Shown: positions 23,554 to 36,457, numbered from the stretch's first letter. The stretch: DNA of 64,000 nucleotides from Kudoa neothunni (GCA_964304625.1 OZ199839.1:11594001-11658000); one strand, 5' to 3'. Notes: a model not told the origin generated them from the sequence alone. Numbers and translations are program-made.

Positions 23554-26500
23554 CTAAAAAATATAAAAATTATTGTGATATAGTGAGATAAATATAGGCA
23601 AAATTACCACTGCACTCAGCAGAACAGACAACATCATGACAAACATCAAATATTGAAGATTCTAAAGGTTTGAATGTGTGAGAAATCGTTATTATTTTCA
23701 AATAAAATTTTTTTAACGTAAATCTAATAAAACTTACGTAGCGTGATACTAAGCTTACAATAAATGGGCCGATGGCAGAACCTAATTGATATCAATACAC
23801 AAAACGATACATGACAAGCAGATGGCTCACCTATTGATCCAGTTCCATCAATAATTGCTGCTATCGTAGCTTTTGCTTTTTTTGAACCTAGACTGGGATG
23901 CTCACCCTATAATGAAATAAAATAAATTATATATTGGCAGCTTGTAGAATTGTTTGCATCTAATGGGTCATCGAGAAATATTTACTAGATGAGTGGAAAC
24001 CGCAGTGGTGATAAGCGATGATGGGGCACACGTGAAAAATCCTGCTACAACCAGCAACACTAATCATCCCAACAATTAATCCATTTACGAGTGTTCATCA
24101 TCGATTACCTATGCACAAGACAAAACTTTCGGCTCCATATAACGAATATAACAACAGCTAGAATAAAGTCTTAATTTCCTTGATAAGCGTTGTTCGAGAG
24201 ATTACCGATATCGCAGACAATGCCTGACAAACAACACACACAAGCGCACTTTTATTATTAGAAAGATCACTCGCTAGCCCAATGAAGAAACAGCCTATAA
24301 AATGTAAATTGATTTAAATATTAAGGCTGCCAGTTGTATTCAAATTACCAAAAATAGCCCCTATATCAAATACTAAAGCCATGTAACTAGCAATAGAGGT
24401 TGGAAGTTTTTTATTATCGATTCCTGAATTTTTATAAGTTAGATCAATTTCACTTGTATCTTATGTGCATTACCCACATTACTTATGTAAAAAGGCAACC
24501 AAAAAAGAAACGTATAGGTGACAAGCTTGCTGAAGAATAACGAAAGTGAGTACTCGATTACTCCCTAAACAAGAATAATGATGGACACAGAAAAAAAAAT
24601 TATTACGCTAATTGAAAAATATTAGTTTATTTATTAAAATTATGTTAATAAAACGACGTGAGAGTTGAATATATTATATTATAACCAAATAAAAACGTAT
24701 ATTTACGGGAATCATTAGCGCCCTGAAAAAACCTAGAGCTTCCTCTTCTCCTGATCCAACATCTATATTTTGTTCTATTTTATCTTCCAGTAACATTTTG
24801 TCTAAAGCTTCTTCCTCATGAACTTTGGGGCTATTTTCTAACAAATTATGAGTTGGTGTTAGAAATCAATTTATTGTTTAAAAATGCAAAAATATTACTT
24901 GTATTGGTTTGATCTTGTTCAGCTGTTATCAGGGGAGTTTGACCTTCAATGTCCTCTGTGGGTAAAATAGTGTATTTCTTTTTCAAATCAAACCCAATAT
25001 AGCTTGGAGCTAAGAAACATCATTCACCGATATCAAAAATAAAAATACATCCAATAACAAACAAGAACATAATTAAACCAGTTATGATATTTAGGGCACC
25101 AGGTACAATAAACGATAGATCCCTAATGAGTAAAATTCTCAATTGCTAACAATAACTAATCGCTCGGTAGATACCAATGGTTGTCAACAAAACTAGCAGA
25201 CAACACTTGACCCAATATGTTTCCAATGTAGACATTAGAATTCCAGATTCCAAGTATGATTCCGAGCTTGGTATGTCCAAACCAATAACCCATAATTCCC
25301 ATGATTGAAGGCCATCCAAATGATTGTACAATACCAGAAATCACCTAATTCATATTTGAATATCAAATATACTCTACTTAATTCAATCAAGACATTCCAC
25401 TTCCGATTCGTTATGGGATTTTAAATGCTAACAATTAACAAAACTAATTATGCAATCATACACTTATATCGTCCTTCAAATGGAAAAAACATGATTTTTG
25501 ATATAATATGATTAAAGTTAAATTCCCAAATTTTACATCAATCAGCTAATCACATTCTATTATGTTTAACCCTCTAACGATTTTGGGGTAAATTTTACCC
25601 CAACGCAATTTTGTATTCCGTATATCTCTTTATTCCAATTATTAAATCTCATCAAATTCTCAGTATTCCTGGTATTTACAGTGATTTAATTTTAACAAAC
25701 AAATTAGTAAAAACTGATGAAAAGAAAAAATTTTATTTAAATATTATCCTCGAAAGGTTTTTGGGGTAAAATTTACCCCACTTTTTTATTAGATTAATGT
25801 AGTGAGTATCTTGTAAATAATAAAATAATAAATTTTTAGTTAAATAAAACGAGTAGATTTGAAGAAAACAATGAATGAAAAGATTAGTTTGGTCAATGCG
25901 CATGTGCGAGTAGCGCCTAATTCTACATAAATGACGCGAGTGATTTCATTGACGAATATACTTCATCTGGATGCGAAGTTGACGATCAAGTTATTGATGA
26001 AAGTGATATATCGGACAAAGAAATAGATCCCATAGATATTAATAATAATTTAAAAATTAAAAGTGGAATTATTTTGAGTTTATCCAAATCACATATGAGA
26101 AAAGCCTGCGCCCAAAACATAATGAATAATGAATTCCATCCTTTGTGCCACTTCATATGCTGTAGCAAAAACATAGTCATTCATTGATCGTTTTTTGTTA
26201 TTCTTTGCTTCAAAAATCGGTAATGTTATCATAAAGTATACAAAAATATGTTTGGAAATCACTATTTTAATAATGAGTGACATGATACCAATGGAATTGA
26301 ATTTAAAGGTGATGTAGTCTTCCTAATACTAATAGCTATTCATAAGGATAGACAAGTACCACTGATAATAGTGTAATCGATGCGTCTAAAAATTTTAAAC
26401 CCCATACGATAACGCATAACAATACAACCAAGTGTGGGGTTGATAATGTGGATAGAACGTTGGCATAAATTTCTGCCCAGAAGTTTAAATGAAGATAGCC

Positions 26501-29500
26501 GCTTATCGTCTTTTCAGCATGATTCATATCTCGCTGATTAATGCATTTGAATTATTCAATGAGATATTCAATTCAGAGAAAAAAATTAAGGAAAAAATTT
26601 CTGAAAGAGATTTTTGAAGAATTGTACAATTCGCTGTAAATTGAATCTTCAGAAAGTTATCAAAACAAATTTTAAATAAAAAATCGTCACACTGAGATTA
26701 TTGGGAAAGATAAAATGATATGAGAAATTCTAAATGGTGTCATAATTGTTGCAAGTTTTATTTCTTCACTCATGCGTCAAAATTATTTTAAAGTTCCAAA
26801 ATTAATTTTTGTTTTTTCGTTATTTTCTAATTTTAATGAGTTTTTTTATTAGCCGATAACTTTACTTTTATTTTGTAAACACTTACGGAGAACGTCGATA
26901 TATCCAGATAATGTCATAATCGAGATTAGGTTGAGATTATTTGCCCTAATTAATACAATATTCCAATGATTCTATTAGTATTAATTTAACAATGTTTTGT
27001 ATTCCACATTTAATTATTTTTTTACACACATCCGCGCAATAAAAAAGTGCGGTAATTTTTACCCCACTTGTGTTACACCGGTACCGTTTTTGAGATTGTT
27101 AGTGGGTTAATCTAACATGATTTATTATTATAAAGTTAGAAGTATCTATATTAATCTAAAGTTTCAAAAACTCACATCGACATATTATTTTACTTCATAG
27201 TTTAAGAAAAATTAATTAAAAAACTTATTTAACCTCTGGTCTGAAGTAAGTAAAATATTTCATGTGTTTAAGTCATAAATTAATTTTTGAGGAATGTATA
27301 TCTTTGGTTAAATATGTTTAAATGTATTGAAAATAAACGATTTTTATTTTTAAATGGTCAACGGCATATTGACTAGAAGCTTAAATTTCTTATAAAGTAT
27401 TTTTAATATTTGTATTAGAATTTTTAAAGTGAACACATATTAAATGTTTAATTTTTTTATGTAAAATATTATTATACTCGGTAAATTAATTATTAATTGT
27501 TTAAAATGGATATTTTCAAACCCAAAATAAAATCAATATTAAACCCTTTTATTAAACGTAGTAAACGCTTGCTCTGACTTTCTTATGTTTTTATTTTACT
27601 CAATTTTTAAAAATAAAATTAAATTTTGTATGACTCTGCCGAACCTAATTGGATTTATAAAAATAATATTGTGAGGAAACCTTTCAGTTATATCTTGAAT
27701 AAGACAACAACGATGAACTAATCATCTCATATTAAAACCAAAAAGAAATCGTGCAGTTAGAAAAAAATGATTATTTTTACAATCAAAATATTAGTAGGAG
27801 TAAAGAAAACTTAATATAATATTTTAAAAAGTACCGCGAATATACACCGAAATTAATAGAATATAATCTAAACGCTCTTTCAAACATTCGTGATCCGAGA
27901 AAACGCACTCTGAGCGAAAGCAATGTGTAAAAATAATCATTTTATTTATAATGGTTAAAATATAAAATTTAATCTGTTTTCAATTATAATGAATTTTAAC
28001 TAATTAAATGGAAAAACAAAATGTATCCCAATAATCAATATAGCCAGTTTCGCCTTGAGTCCACTCACATTTATGATGAGATATATAGAACCAAATTTCT
28101 AATTTTTTCAATCAAAAGTATAAATCATACATTATATGGACTGAATTAAATATCATCATTTATTCTCATTATCTGAAAAAGATATAAAATTCAGGTATAT
28201 ATATTCATTTGAGAAATTCGTTATTAAATATTATTTGGGGTTAATTACAGGATCTGTGCAATTTTCTATAAAAGTGAAAAATTATCGGAAAATATATAAC
28301 TAATTTAAACTCTAGAATTAATTTTCTAAGTAACATGGGGTGAAAAAAGACCCCAGATTTTTATTTGAAATTTCAAATCTATACAATTCAATAATTTCAC
28401 TAACAAAAGAAAACTTAAATCGAACAGTGGTTTCATGTTGAAAAATGACAAATATTTAAAACCCCCACGATCGCATACGCGCGCGACATTGTTTTAGTGG
28501 AGATGGAATATTTTTTAGCAAGTAGCGATGATAGAATCGATGAATCTGACCTTGATTCATTGGATTTGGTATATACGAGGAGATATGATAGTGACGACGT
28601 TGAAGATGAATCCATGATTAGTGAATATGCTGATTCCCTCGCTGATAAAATAATAATTTTTTAACCGTCCTGAAATCAAGAAAAACAAAAGATGCGGATG
28701 AAAACATAGTTAATTCTACACGAGATGTGACTACATACGCCATTCAAAGAATTTCTACTATCGATGGATGTTTTCATCATTTTCCCCCTTGGAAATAATG
28801 AACAAAATCATTAAATATACCAACCAGTATGGGAATAATCATTATGGGGAAAAAGTGGGAAAAATGTTGTTGTCGATGAAATACATGGTTTATTGGCTGT
28901 ATCTTATATATGGCTATCCATAAAGATCGACAAGAACCATAAGTTGATTTGTTTTAGTTCTACTGAAGGCAGGCAAATGTACGAAGATTCATTTTCTCTG
29001 CGAAGATTTAGATAATTAACTAGAGCAATCCATTTTGACGACGCAAATGCAAAAGAATAGAGAAAATTAATGGATAAATTTTTTCCCATTAGAAAGATAT
29101 GGTTCAATATTGCGAGCAAAAATTATAGTCTTAGGTTTGATGTGTGTCTTGATGAACAATTGGTATCCTTTAGGGGTAACTGCTCCTCATGCAATACATA
29201 AAGAATAAATCTACGGAATACGGGTTAAAATTTTTTGTAATAGTAGATCCGCAGACTTCCTATGTATTGAATATGGATGCATATATTTTAAAAAATGTTC
29301 GACTGATGTCAAAGTTCATCATGTTGATAAGAATATTGCTCTCAAATTAACCGAAAATCTAATTGGTTCAAGATGCAATTTGGTTTTGCGATAATTATTT
29401 TTACATCGTTTCCCTTCAGTTGATGAATTAATCAAAAGAAGAACGACCATAATTGGTACAATTCGTAAGAATAAACGAGATACACCGTCATTCCTCATCC

Positions 29501-32500
29501 TTAATAGAAGAACCCCTGGTGAATGAGTCAAAATTTGTTTTCGACAGAAAGGAAATATTGGTATCGTTCATTCCAAAGAAAAATAAGAATGCCCTCCTAT
29601 TGTGTACATCCAACCATAACATAAAACTTTCTAGAGTGTTTCCCCATTCGCCAGATGTTATCCCACAGTATAATGCTGCTGTAGGAGGCGTTGCCATTGT
29701 AAATCGTATGCTGGCATCGGTTTCAGTGAGACGATTCGCCAGAAGATGGCCGTTAGTTGTGTTTTACAAACAGACATTTAACGACTCAAATATTAAAAGA
29801 AAAGATTTTTTGAATAAAATCGCTTTTGAATTATCTGAGCCATTGAATAAAATTCCACAGTTAGTAGAGCATACAGGTTCCATAAATCCTCGACATTCTG
29901 ATAAAAAATATTGCAAAAAAGGATGTATCTAGTATCTTCGAGATAATGATAAACAAAAAACAATCACATGTAATCTCTCCAAGTGTCCATGTTGCAAAGA
30001 ACATGCAACTTATTCTTGTAAAGATTGTACTGTACAGTTATTTATAACATGAATTTTAATTAGTTTGTTCCCAAGATTGTATGTTATTATAATTGTTCAG
30101 TTATTTTTTATATATCAAATAATTTTTAAACTTAACTTATTTAGTCCTAAAAAATGACATAAAAATTGAAATTATTTAATGAAATGAAAGCCTGTGTAAT
30201 TTACTGTATTACGTTTCGATTGCCAAGTTTATATTATAAAAATAGAAACATTTATTTTGTTCAATAAACCAATTATAATTTAATGGATTTTTTACAATTT
30301 CTGAGGATTTTAAGAGAATTTTAGAAACAGTAATTTTAAATTTCGACAATCGCGCTTTATATAGACAATATGTACATACGCACCTGTGCGGAGAAATTTA
30401 AATCGTGAAAATATTATGAAAACCTACGAATTTTACAATTTTATTTCACTATTGGTTATTAAATGAGCTAAGAATGTGAAATATGCAAAAAACCTTTGGG
30501 GTCTTTTTTCACCACATTGTTATTCGGAAGGTGCCTAATTTTGTATTACTTAGTAAGTTAAGATATAAATTAAGTAACTGGGTTTAAGCAATCTCTTTAG
30601 GGCCTTAAAACTCGCATAATATTGATTATGCTCCTTTTTACAAAAATGTTGAAAAACACATATTTTTTTATAGATTATAATTTATTATACTTGAATTGCC
30701 TTAATTAAGTGTAATAATTATCAATTTTTTTTTGCTTAAAATTATTTGAATATATTTTAAATATTCCCTTTCAGGAAACGTCAAATTATCATGTTAACTA
30801 CTATAATCGATTGACCTTATTGTGAAAATTTTAACTTTTTTTCGTTTTTTAAGAAGCCTCTAAGGGTGGATATGGAAAATATATTAAGTGTTGTGTAGTA
30901 GCCGTCTGACACCTTCCTTAGATCTAATGTGAAAAATTTTTATTATAATGTTCTTCAACTATTCCGTTAATCTATTTAATATTTGGCCAAATAAACTAAA
31001 TTAATCAATATTCAAAAAATGTGCCAAGGAAATTTAGTAACACTTCAAGTCACTTTATTGGCAATATGAAAAAGTTTTGATCTTAATATATTATTTGTAT
31101 GTCAATTTTTTATTAAATATATTCCAAAAATATTATCTATTTATTCTTCATCGAAATAATCAAATTTCTTTTTTTTAAACTGGATAAAGCTCATCACTTA
31201 CTGTATATCAAAATAGGGGGCTTATTCGGTTGTCTAAGAACTTTCCCATTAAATAAGAAATCGTATACATACCAAGATGAATTATCCGAATTGGTATTTT
31301 TCGAAAATAAATAAGAACTTTTTTAAACGCTCCTAAGTTTCTTCAATTTTATTTGTGTGATATTGAGATACATTAAAAAAACAGTTTACTTCCTCATCGA
31401 TTACTCCCACCATCCAATACTGCCGATTTTTATAATAGGCCAACATGAAATTTTATGCAATCGAGATTTCGTCTATTGGCACAACTATCCCTTCATCATC
31501 AATTTTCGAGTATTCGACATTTATTGAAGTCTTAAAACCAAAAATTGTTGAACGTGATGAACTATCCAGATACAGTTAGACGTTGATCGTAAGAGATAGT
31601 CGGATAAACAAAGAGTAAGAGAAAACAACATAAGCATACAATGAAACTTTGAAATTTCCACATGATTTTTAGTTTTGAGTGAGAATTTGTTGGATTAATT
31701 CCGCCAAAACTAAAAATTGAAACCATCGTTGGTGTCTTTAGATGGAATTAGGCTAATATTTTCTCTGAACGTAATTTTCTAAAGTATCGTAACATTCTGA
31801 GATTAGTCTAATTTTTAATACGATAATCTTAGTAATCTCATAAATAACCCAATTACGCATTTATACCATATTAGCGCGAAAAATCTGACCTGCCCCAGAG
31901 TGCACTAATATGAATTTAAACAAATCTTGAACAATTAAAAAAATATATTAGTCCCTTTATATAACCTTTGACTGAACATTATAAACTCATAATTTGTTTA
32001 TAATATCCCCTTTTTGACCATCTTGTTAAGTAAAAAAATTTTATTTGTAAAGAATTACCCGGTTTCGTCCAATAATGAGATTATTTGATTATAAAAACTT
32101 TAAAGAATAAAAATAATTTTTATCATTAAACCGGTCCGTCAATTAGAGTATTATAGCAAAATCTTAATCATAGTAACGTCCTTTTGACAACAATATTCAT
32201 CAATATAAAAAGTAATATCTCGGTCTTCTTCACTTTCTCAGTTAATAACTTTATCTACATTTTGAAATCAAAAGTTCTTACAACTCGTAAGGTGTTTTAA
32301 TCACATTATCCAACCCGCCTATGAGCTAACAAATCTAAAAGCTTTTTAACAGTGACACCCTAAAAGGAAGCGTGTTAATTTCAATTTAAATTCATATAAA
32401 AAATGAACAACTTTTTTGAAAAAATTAAAAATGCAGTGTGAATAATTTATCCACCTGAATTAATCTTCCCCTTGAATAATACGTGATTGTTTATCCAGCC

Positions 32501-35500
32501 CCCGGTCTACGCAAGCAAAAACGCTGTTGAATGTCTTAACTATGTTCGAATGGTAAAAACATAATATCACAATCTTATAGTTGAAGAAGCAGCGGAAATT
32601 AAAAGTTATTTACACCGATCTCTATATTATATTAAAGTCTGACGAGGCAGTAATCTTATTATAGGGTTTCCCCATCTAACTCGTTATTTTTGAAACCAAA
32701 CGCGCTTATTTGCAATCTAACGTGGCACGTCTGCCATCAAGCTCGTCGCGTCGAAATTTAATCAAACACATTCTTTTAATCACGCTCAAAAATGTAGGCT
32801 TAAACATTCAAACCTATAATTACTATCATCACTGTTATTCATTCTAATATTACCTCTCTTCAAGAAGACCTTGTGATATAGCCCTGCATTTTTCGGTAGA
32901 ACCCATCACAATGTGTGTGTTATTTCGTCGAAACACTCAGCAATAGCCAACTTCTTACTAATTTTTTCCAGAAAGAAAAGACCTTCTCAATAGGGTCGAG
33001 GAAGGGTGAATATGGAGGCAGGTATTTTACGACTAAATTTTTCGCAAAAATTATGTCCTGAATACCCCCGTAGTGATGGATCTTTGCGTTATCCATCATA
33101 AATATTGGATCTAGGATCTCGTTATTAAAACAGCTAGTTTTCAACTCCAGCAAGCAAGCTTTAAAGTCTTTGCCGGTTATAACCTTATCATGTATTTTAT
33201 TATAAATTACGTAATTTTTATTGACTGCAGCAACCACTGAAATATTCCTACTTCTAACGGCCAACGCAAAACAATATGCTAATATGCCTCTCAATGAGCG
33301 TCCTCTCTTGGGTCGGGTAACTACAGAAAATCCCGTGTCGTCCAAAAATAAGAGGCTTTCGTGCATTAAAGTGATTTCTAGTTCCCGAAACATTTCCGCA
33401 TATTGGAACCGCTTTTCTATTGTTGTAGAACAATTCCTCCTTTCAGGAACCCTTACCACAAGCTTGAGAGTGTAATGGAACTCTCAGATTACCCTATCGA
33501 CTGTACTAGGAAATGGTAACTCCAAATTCGTCCTAAAGTTTTTGTTTTAGTTCTTTTAAAGATTTTAATGAAATTTCGACAATCTAACTGATCATTTTTT
33601 CTTCCTGATCCATTGAAAGAAGTGATCGTTTGTTTCCGCTCTAGGTTTTGGTTTGGAGCAAGAGTGCCGGTGCTTCTAAATTTGGACAATATCGGCAAAA
33701 CTGTGGATCTCGGTAACCTCATTTTCGAAGGGATATAGCCATCAGTTTTTCCATCTAAGCAAAAATTGCACATTTTCCACCTTACTTAAATCGGCAGAGA
33801 TGATTTTTCTTTGTTTTCTTTTAGGTTTCGTATTCGATGTCAATCTAGCCGAGTCGAATTGCTCTGAAACTATACACTCGGAGTCACTTGAAACTTGGCA
33901 CAAATTTGGATTCATTTAGATTAACAACAATTTATTTAAAATCAATGCGTAGCGTTAACCGAGAATGCACGTTAAAACCTAGATCTTGATTGTGTAAGTG
34001 CCGAGTTAGATCGGGAAACCCTATATCATCAGCGTTGACCTGCCGACAATAAATTTACTCTGTCAATTCACCATTCTACTATTAATCAAAACCCCCAGTT
34101 AAATTTTTATAATTAATTTTTTAAAGTATAAAAATAATTTCAAATGCTCAAAAGTCTCTGTATAAGGAGAAGATTTGTGTACACACTCAAACACTACCGC
34201 TTTATATATACAGTGGAAGTGGATGACGGGTGGATCGTAATTTCTAAGGTTGGGCGCGTGACACTATGGAGAAAAAAATTCTAGAAATCATCTATAATGA
34301 TAAATTATTTTGAAGGAAATTACTCAGTTTTAGTAACATTTTTAAGTTTTCTGTTAATTACATTGTGTATTTCTCGTTCAATATCCTTCGCTGTTTATAA
34401 CTATTTAAACTGTGATATTTCAAGTAATATCTTAAATTAGATGAATGAGAGAGGCAATTTAGAACGGAGTAATTTTTTGTGCTCTATCGCCAAACTTGTC
34501 ATCTCTGTGACAGTTACCATCACTTATAAATTTACTAATATTGGCGTCATTTTTCAATATTGTTTACGCTTCATGTCTTCACTTGTTTTAGAAAAAACTT
34601 TATTAATTCATATTTCTCTTTTAATGCCCTAACTCGGTTTTTATTTCTGCCCCTATTTCGCCACCAATCTAAAACAAAAATCTCAACCAACCAGAAAAGT
34701 TACGAACCACATGTCACTACAAAATAATCCATAAATAACACAATTAATTAATTGAAATTATTTTATTTATATCCTTAGTGATCATAAAATCGTTTTTAAA
34801 TAATTGGTGAAATAAATAACTTATTATAATTTTTTGTGTACGTTAATTTTGTAACATTTTCTCGAATTACTAACTACACGTCACTACGAACCACCCGTCC
34901 CGTTACCCACTGTATAGATATACTTTCAAGCGCAATAAATACCTTGGGATTCTTGCTCACGTTAAAAATATCTATTGTCGTGGATAACACAGATACTGCA
35001 AAATAGACATTCTTGAATGAGATTTTAATTTCCAATTTGGGGCAATATATTATTTTTATTAAGAACAAATTATTCGTTAAAACAGCTTAAATTCATTGTA
35101 GCATTTTTTCGTATTCAATACGTGACTATATGATTAAAAAATTATAACATCCCGATTATGATGATTCAATAATAAAGGAAGGTATTGTATGAAAACTTTG
35201 AGTTTATTAGTTATTTAAATCGAAATTGTTCATCAAATTTCTGGATAATAGTAAAATAATATAAATAATAAATGTAATTCGGATGAGAAACTTAATTTTA
35301 ATGTATTTGATTTATTGGTTGAGTTGCTCATCATAAAAAACAATAACTTTATCCATCAGAAAAAACTGACGTAACATTTTTTTAATTCATAACAATTTTA
35401 AAAAAAATTGTATTCGTAAAATATTCTTTTAATCTTATGAATGAATTAATTTAGAAAAATGACGTTAAAAATCTGTGATGTTAACGTTAACCAACCGATA

Positions 35501-36457
35501 GTATACTTGAGTGACTGGCATTAGATAAAATTCATTATTCTCAATGGTAACAAATCATAAAGTTAGAGAAATAAAATAATTACAAATTGCTTGGAGGAAT
35601 GACTGGAATTTTTAGTTTAACAACCAAATGCGGTAATACAATACGGTTGTTAAGTAAAATAATAAAAAGGGAATTTAAATTTTACAATCGGAAGTAAGAA
35701 TTTGAACAAGAAATAAACCTGCAAAGTGATGAAGTAATAAATTGAGTGGATTTGGAAATATTTTGCCATACCAAAAAGACAATTTACAGCGCCGGAAAAT
35801 ACCAACGACATGGTTAGAAATCCTCTGAGTGAGGTTCTTTCAGCTACGTTGCCACTACATGATTGGATTATATTAAGTTATTGAAAACAAATACAAGGAA
35901 AATTGACAATGTACCTAATAAACATAAAAAGGGCATAAGAAACAGCCCAGAGGGTGTCCATTAAAGAGAGGATGGTAATCGAGTTGGAGGAATCTAAAAA
36001 AATTAGAAATGGCATTAAGTTTTTTCCACAAAATTAAGTCAACATACTGAAAGGAGAAAATCCTGGATTTGTGCAATTGGCATTTATGGTAATATTACAA
36101 CCTTTGAGGGTATTCTATTTGGAAAATTATTCGGTTAAAAAGACACGCGGAGAATTTGTGACGAATACTTTAACAACTGGAAACGATTTACGACTTGAAT
36201 GAAGCATCATATAGGACCAGTACGTGAGCAGCATGATGGCAGCTTTGTTTCTAATGCAAAAACCGGTAAATAAATAAATGAATAAAACATAAATGAAATA
36301 TAGCTTTAAAAAATTGAAAATAACGAAGAATAAATTGATAAATTTAATGTGATTGGTGTCAACAAACAAATTACAGATTCAGTCTTTTTTTAAACGTGGA
36401 GAAACCACAACCCAATTTCATAAGCCATAGCCCAAATGGAAGACTTTCTTGATTCAT
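23554..36457 (-). CDS. SLC37: SLC37-type sugar-phosphate/phosphate antiporter (17 exons, 512 aa)
   Basis: Exons, 5' to 3': 36375-36457, 36169-36250, 36048-36114, 35915-35993, 35719-35854, 25175-25344, 25049-25122, 24899-25009, 24707-24837, 24474-24564, 24349-24423, 24206-24294, 24109-24157, 23986-24059, 23831-23906, 23738-23781, 23554-23661. All junctions are GT-AG and phases agree, giving 513 codons. SLC37 proteins exchange glucose-6-phosphate or glycerol-3-phosphate for phosphate, typically in the ER membrane. Landmarks: HSSRKSFPVVK (family SRKPxSxVK), LMDTLWAVSYALFMFISGNV, SGIVQSFGWPS, GYWFGHTKLGIILGIWNSN, LSFIVPGALN, a hydrophilic central loop, ALMIPGVIEYSLSLFFSKLV, FYISNVGIDNKK, IAAIIDGTGSIGSAIGP. 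Length fits the family (about 500 aa). Intron 5 is 10,374 bp; the others are 39-142 bp. Intron 7 (39 bp, GTATTT donor) is the smallest. The paralogue (A1-A4) cannot be assigned. Confidence 0.9.
25566..27110 (+). mobile_element. piggyBac relic 1, internally deleted, in SLC37 intron 5
   Basis: TTAA lies at both ends (25566-25569, 27107-27110). The inner ends are CCCTCTAACGATTTTGGGG and, on the other strand, CCCACTAACAATCTCAAAAA. Plus-strand coding at about 25930-26620 is the broken N-terminal half of a piggyBac transposase: an acidic start (DQVIDESDISDKEIDPI), GDVVFLILIAIHKDRQVP and later RKKLRKKF. The catalytic aspartate segments and the C-terminal zinc ribbon are absent, so this is a deletion derivative. 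Subterminal GGGGTAAATTTTACCCC palindromes occur at about 25585 and 25758. Confidence 0.85.
27111..28317. other. intron 5 sequence between two piggyBac relics
   Basis: About 1.2 kb of AT-rich sequence with no coding frame or repeat structure that I can name. The gene does not need any exon here: exons 5 and 6 join in phase across the whole intron. Confidence 0.4.
28318..30538 (+). mobile_element. piggyBac relic 2, nearly full length, in SLC37 intron 5
   Basis: Matching subterminal sequences GGGGTGAAAAAAGACCCC (left, near 28335) and GTGGTGAAAAAAGACCCC (right, read inward) lie just inside TTAA (28318-28321) and CTAA (30535-30538). The plus-strand transposase starts at ATG 28503 (MEYFLASSDDRIDESDLDS) and ends at TGA 30050. 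Landmarks in order: RAIHFDDANAKE, RFDVCLDEQLVSFRGNCSS (family VDEQL..FRGR), RRTTIIGTIRKNKRDTPSF, GGVAIVNRMLASVSVRRFAR, RRWPLVVFYKQTF, and a C-terminal cysteine-rich CPCCKEHATYSCKDC. Several stops and shifts; it cannot be active. The middle aspartate segment (DNxFTS) was not found intact. Confidence 0.88.
31380..31565 (-). pseudogene. unassigned coding fossil inside intron 5
   Basis: Minus-strand translation gives NVEYSKIDDEGIVVPIDEIS, a stop, then NFMLAYYKNRQYWMVGVIDE and further residues to about 31,340. Codon-like texture and the small barrel-like YYKxxxYWxVGxV pattern resemble domains found in several transposon proteins. I cannot place it in a family. The rest of 30539-32659 shows nothing I can name. 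Confidence 0.3.
32660..34025 (-). mobile_element. DD34E mariner-like relic in SLC37 intron 5
   Basis: The ends are TATAGGGTTTCCCCATCTAA (left) and TATAGGGTTTCCCGATCTAA (right, other strand). Minus-strand coding is split: 33489-33773 carries an HTH remnant, and 32920-33459 an open catalytic part. In the latter, LLFLDDTGFSVVTRPKRGRS holds the first aspartate, MMDNAKIHHYGG the second and PPYSPFLDPIEKVFSFW the glutamate; 34 residues lie between the second D and E. It shares PERRN, RGRSL, SRNISV and DNA.IHHY with the intact element at 51946-53332, so the two belong to one lineage, this being the older. Confidence 0.85.
34209..34914. mobile_element. non-autonomous TIR element (MITE-like, 0.7 kb) in intron 5
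   Basis: TA flanks both sides (34209-34210, 34913-34914). The left end reads CAGTGGAAGTGGATGACGGG and the right end read inward CAGTGGGTAACGGGACGGGT; both continue into GTGGWTCGTA. No transposase inside; the frame at 34441-34632 has no similarity. TA duplication and CAGTGG ends suggest the Tc1/mariner-pogo superfamily. Confidence 0.7.
34915..35718. other. proximal intron 5 sequence, nothing named
   Basis: AT-rich sequence down to the intron donor (GTTTAT, minus strand, ending at 35718). The frame at 34874-35068 overlaps the end of the TIR element and is not a gene. Confidence 0.4.

Noticed and set aside
25010-25027. In-frame TGA or an 18-bp intron in the SLC37 gene
   Set aside because: A 39-bp intron (25010-25048, donor GTATTT) uses the same acceptor, removes the stop and restores the family sequence, so neither recoding nor an 18-bp intron is needed.
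25123-25174. SLC37 reading DNHWYLPSD followed by a stop as evidence of a pseudogene
   Set aside because: Splicing at GTATCT after the TG of the Trp codon gives DNHW-DLSFIVPG in phase, as in the family.
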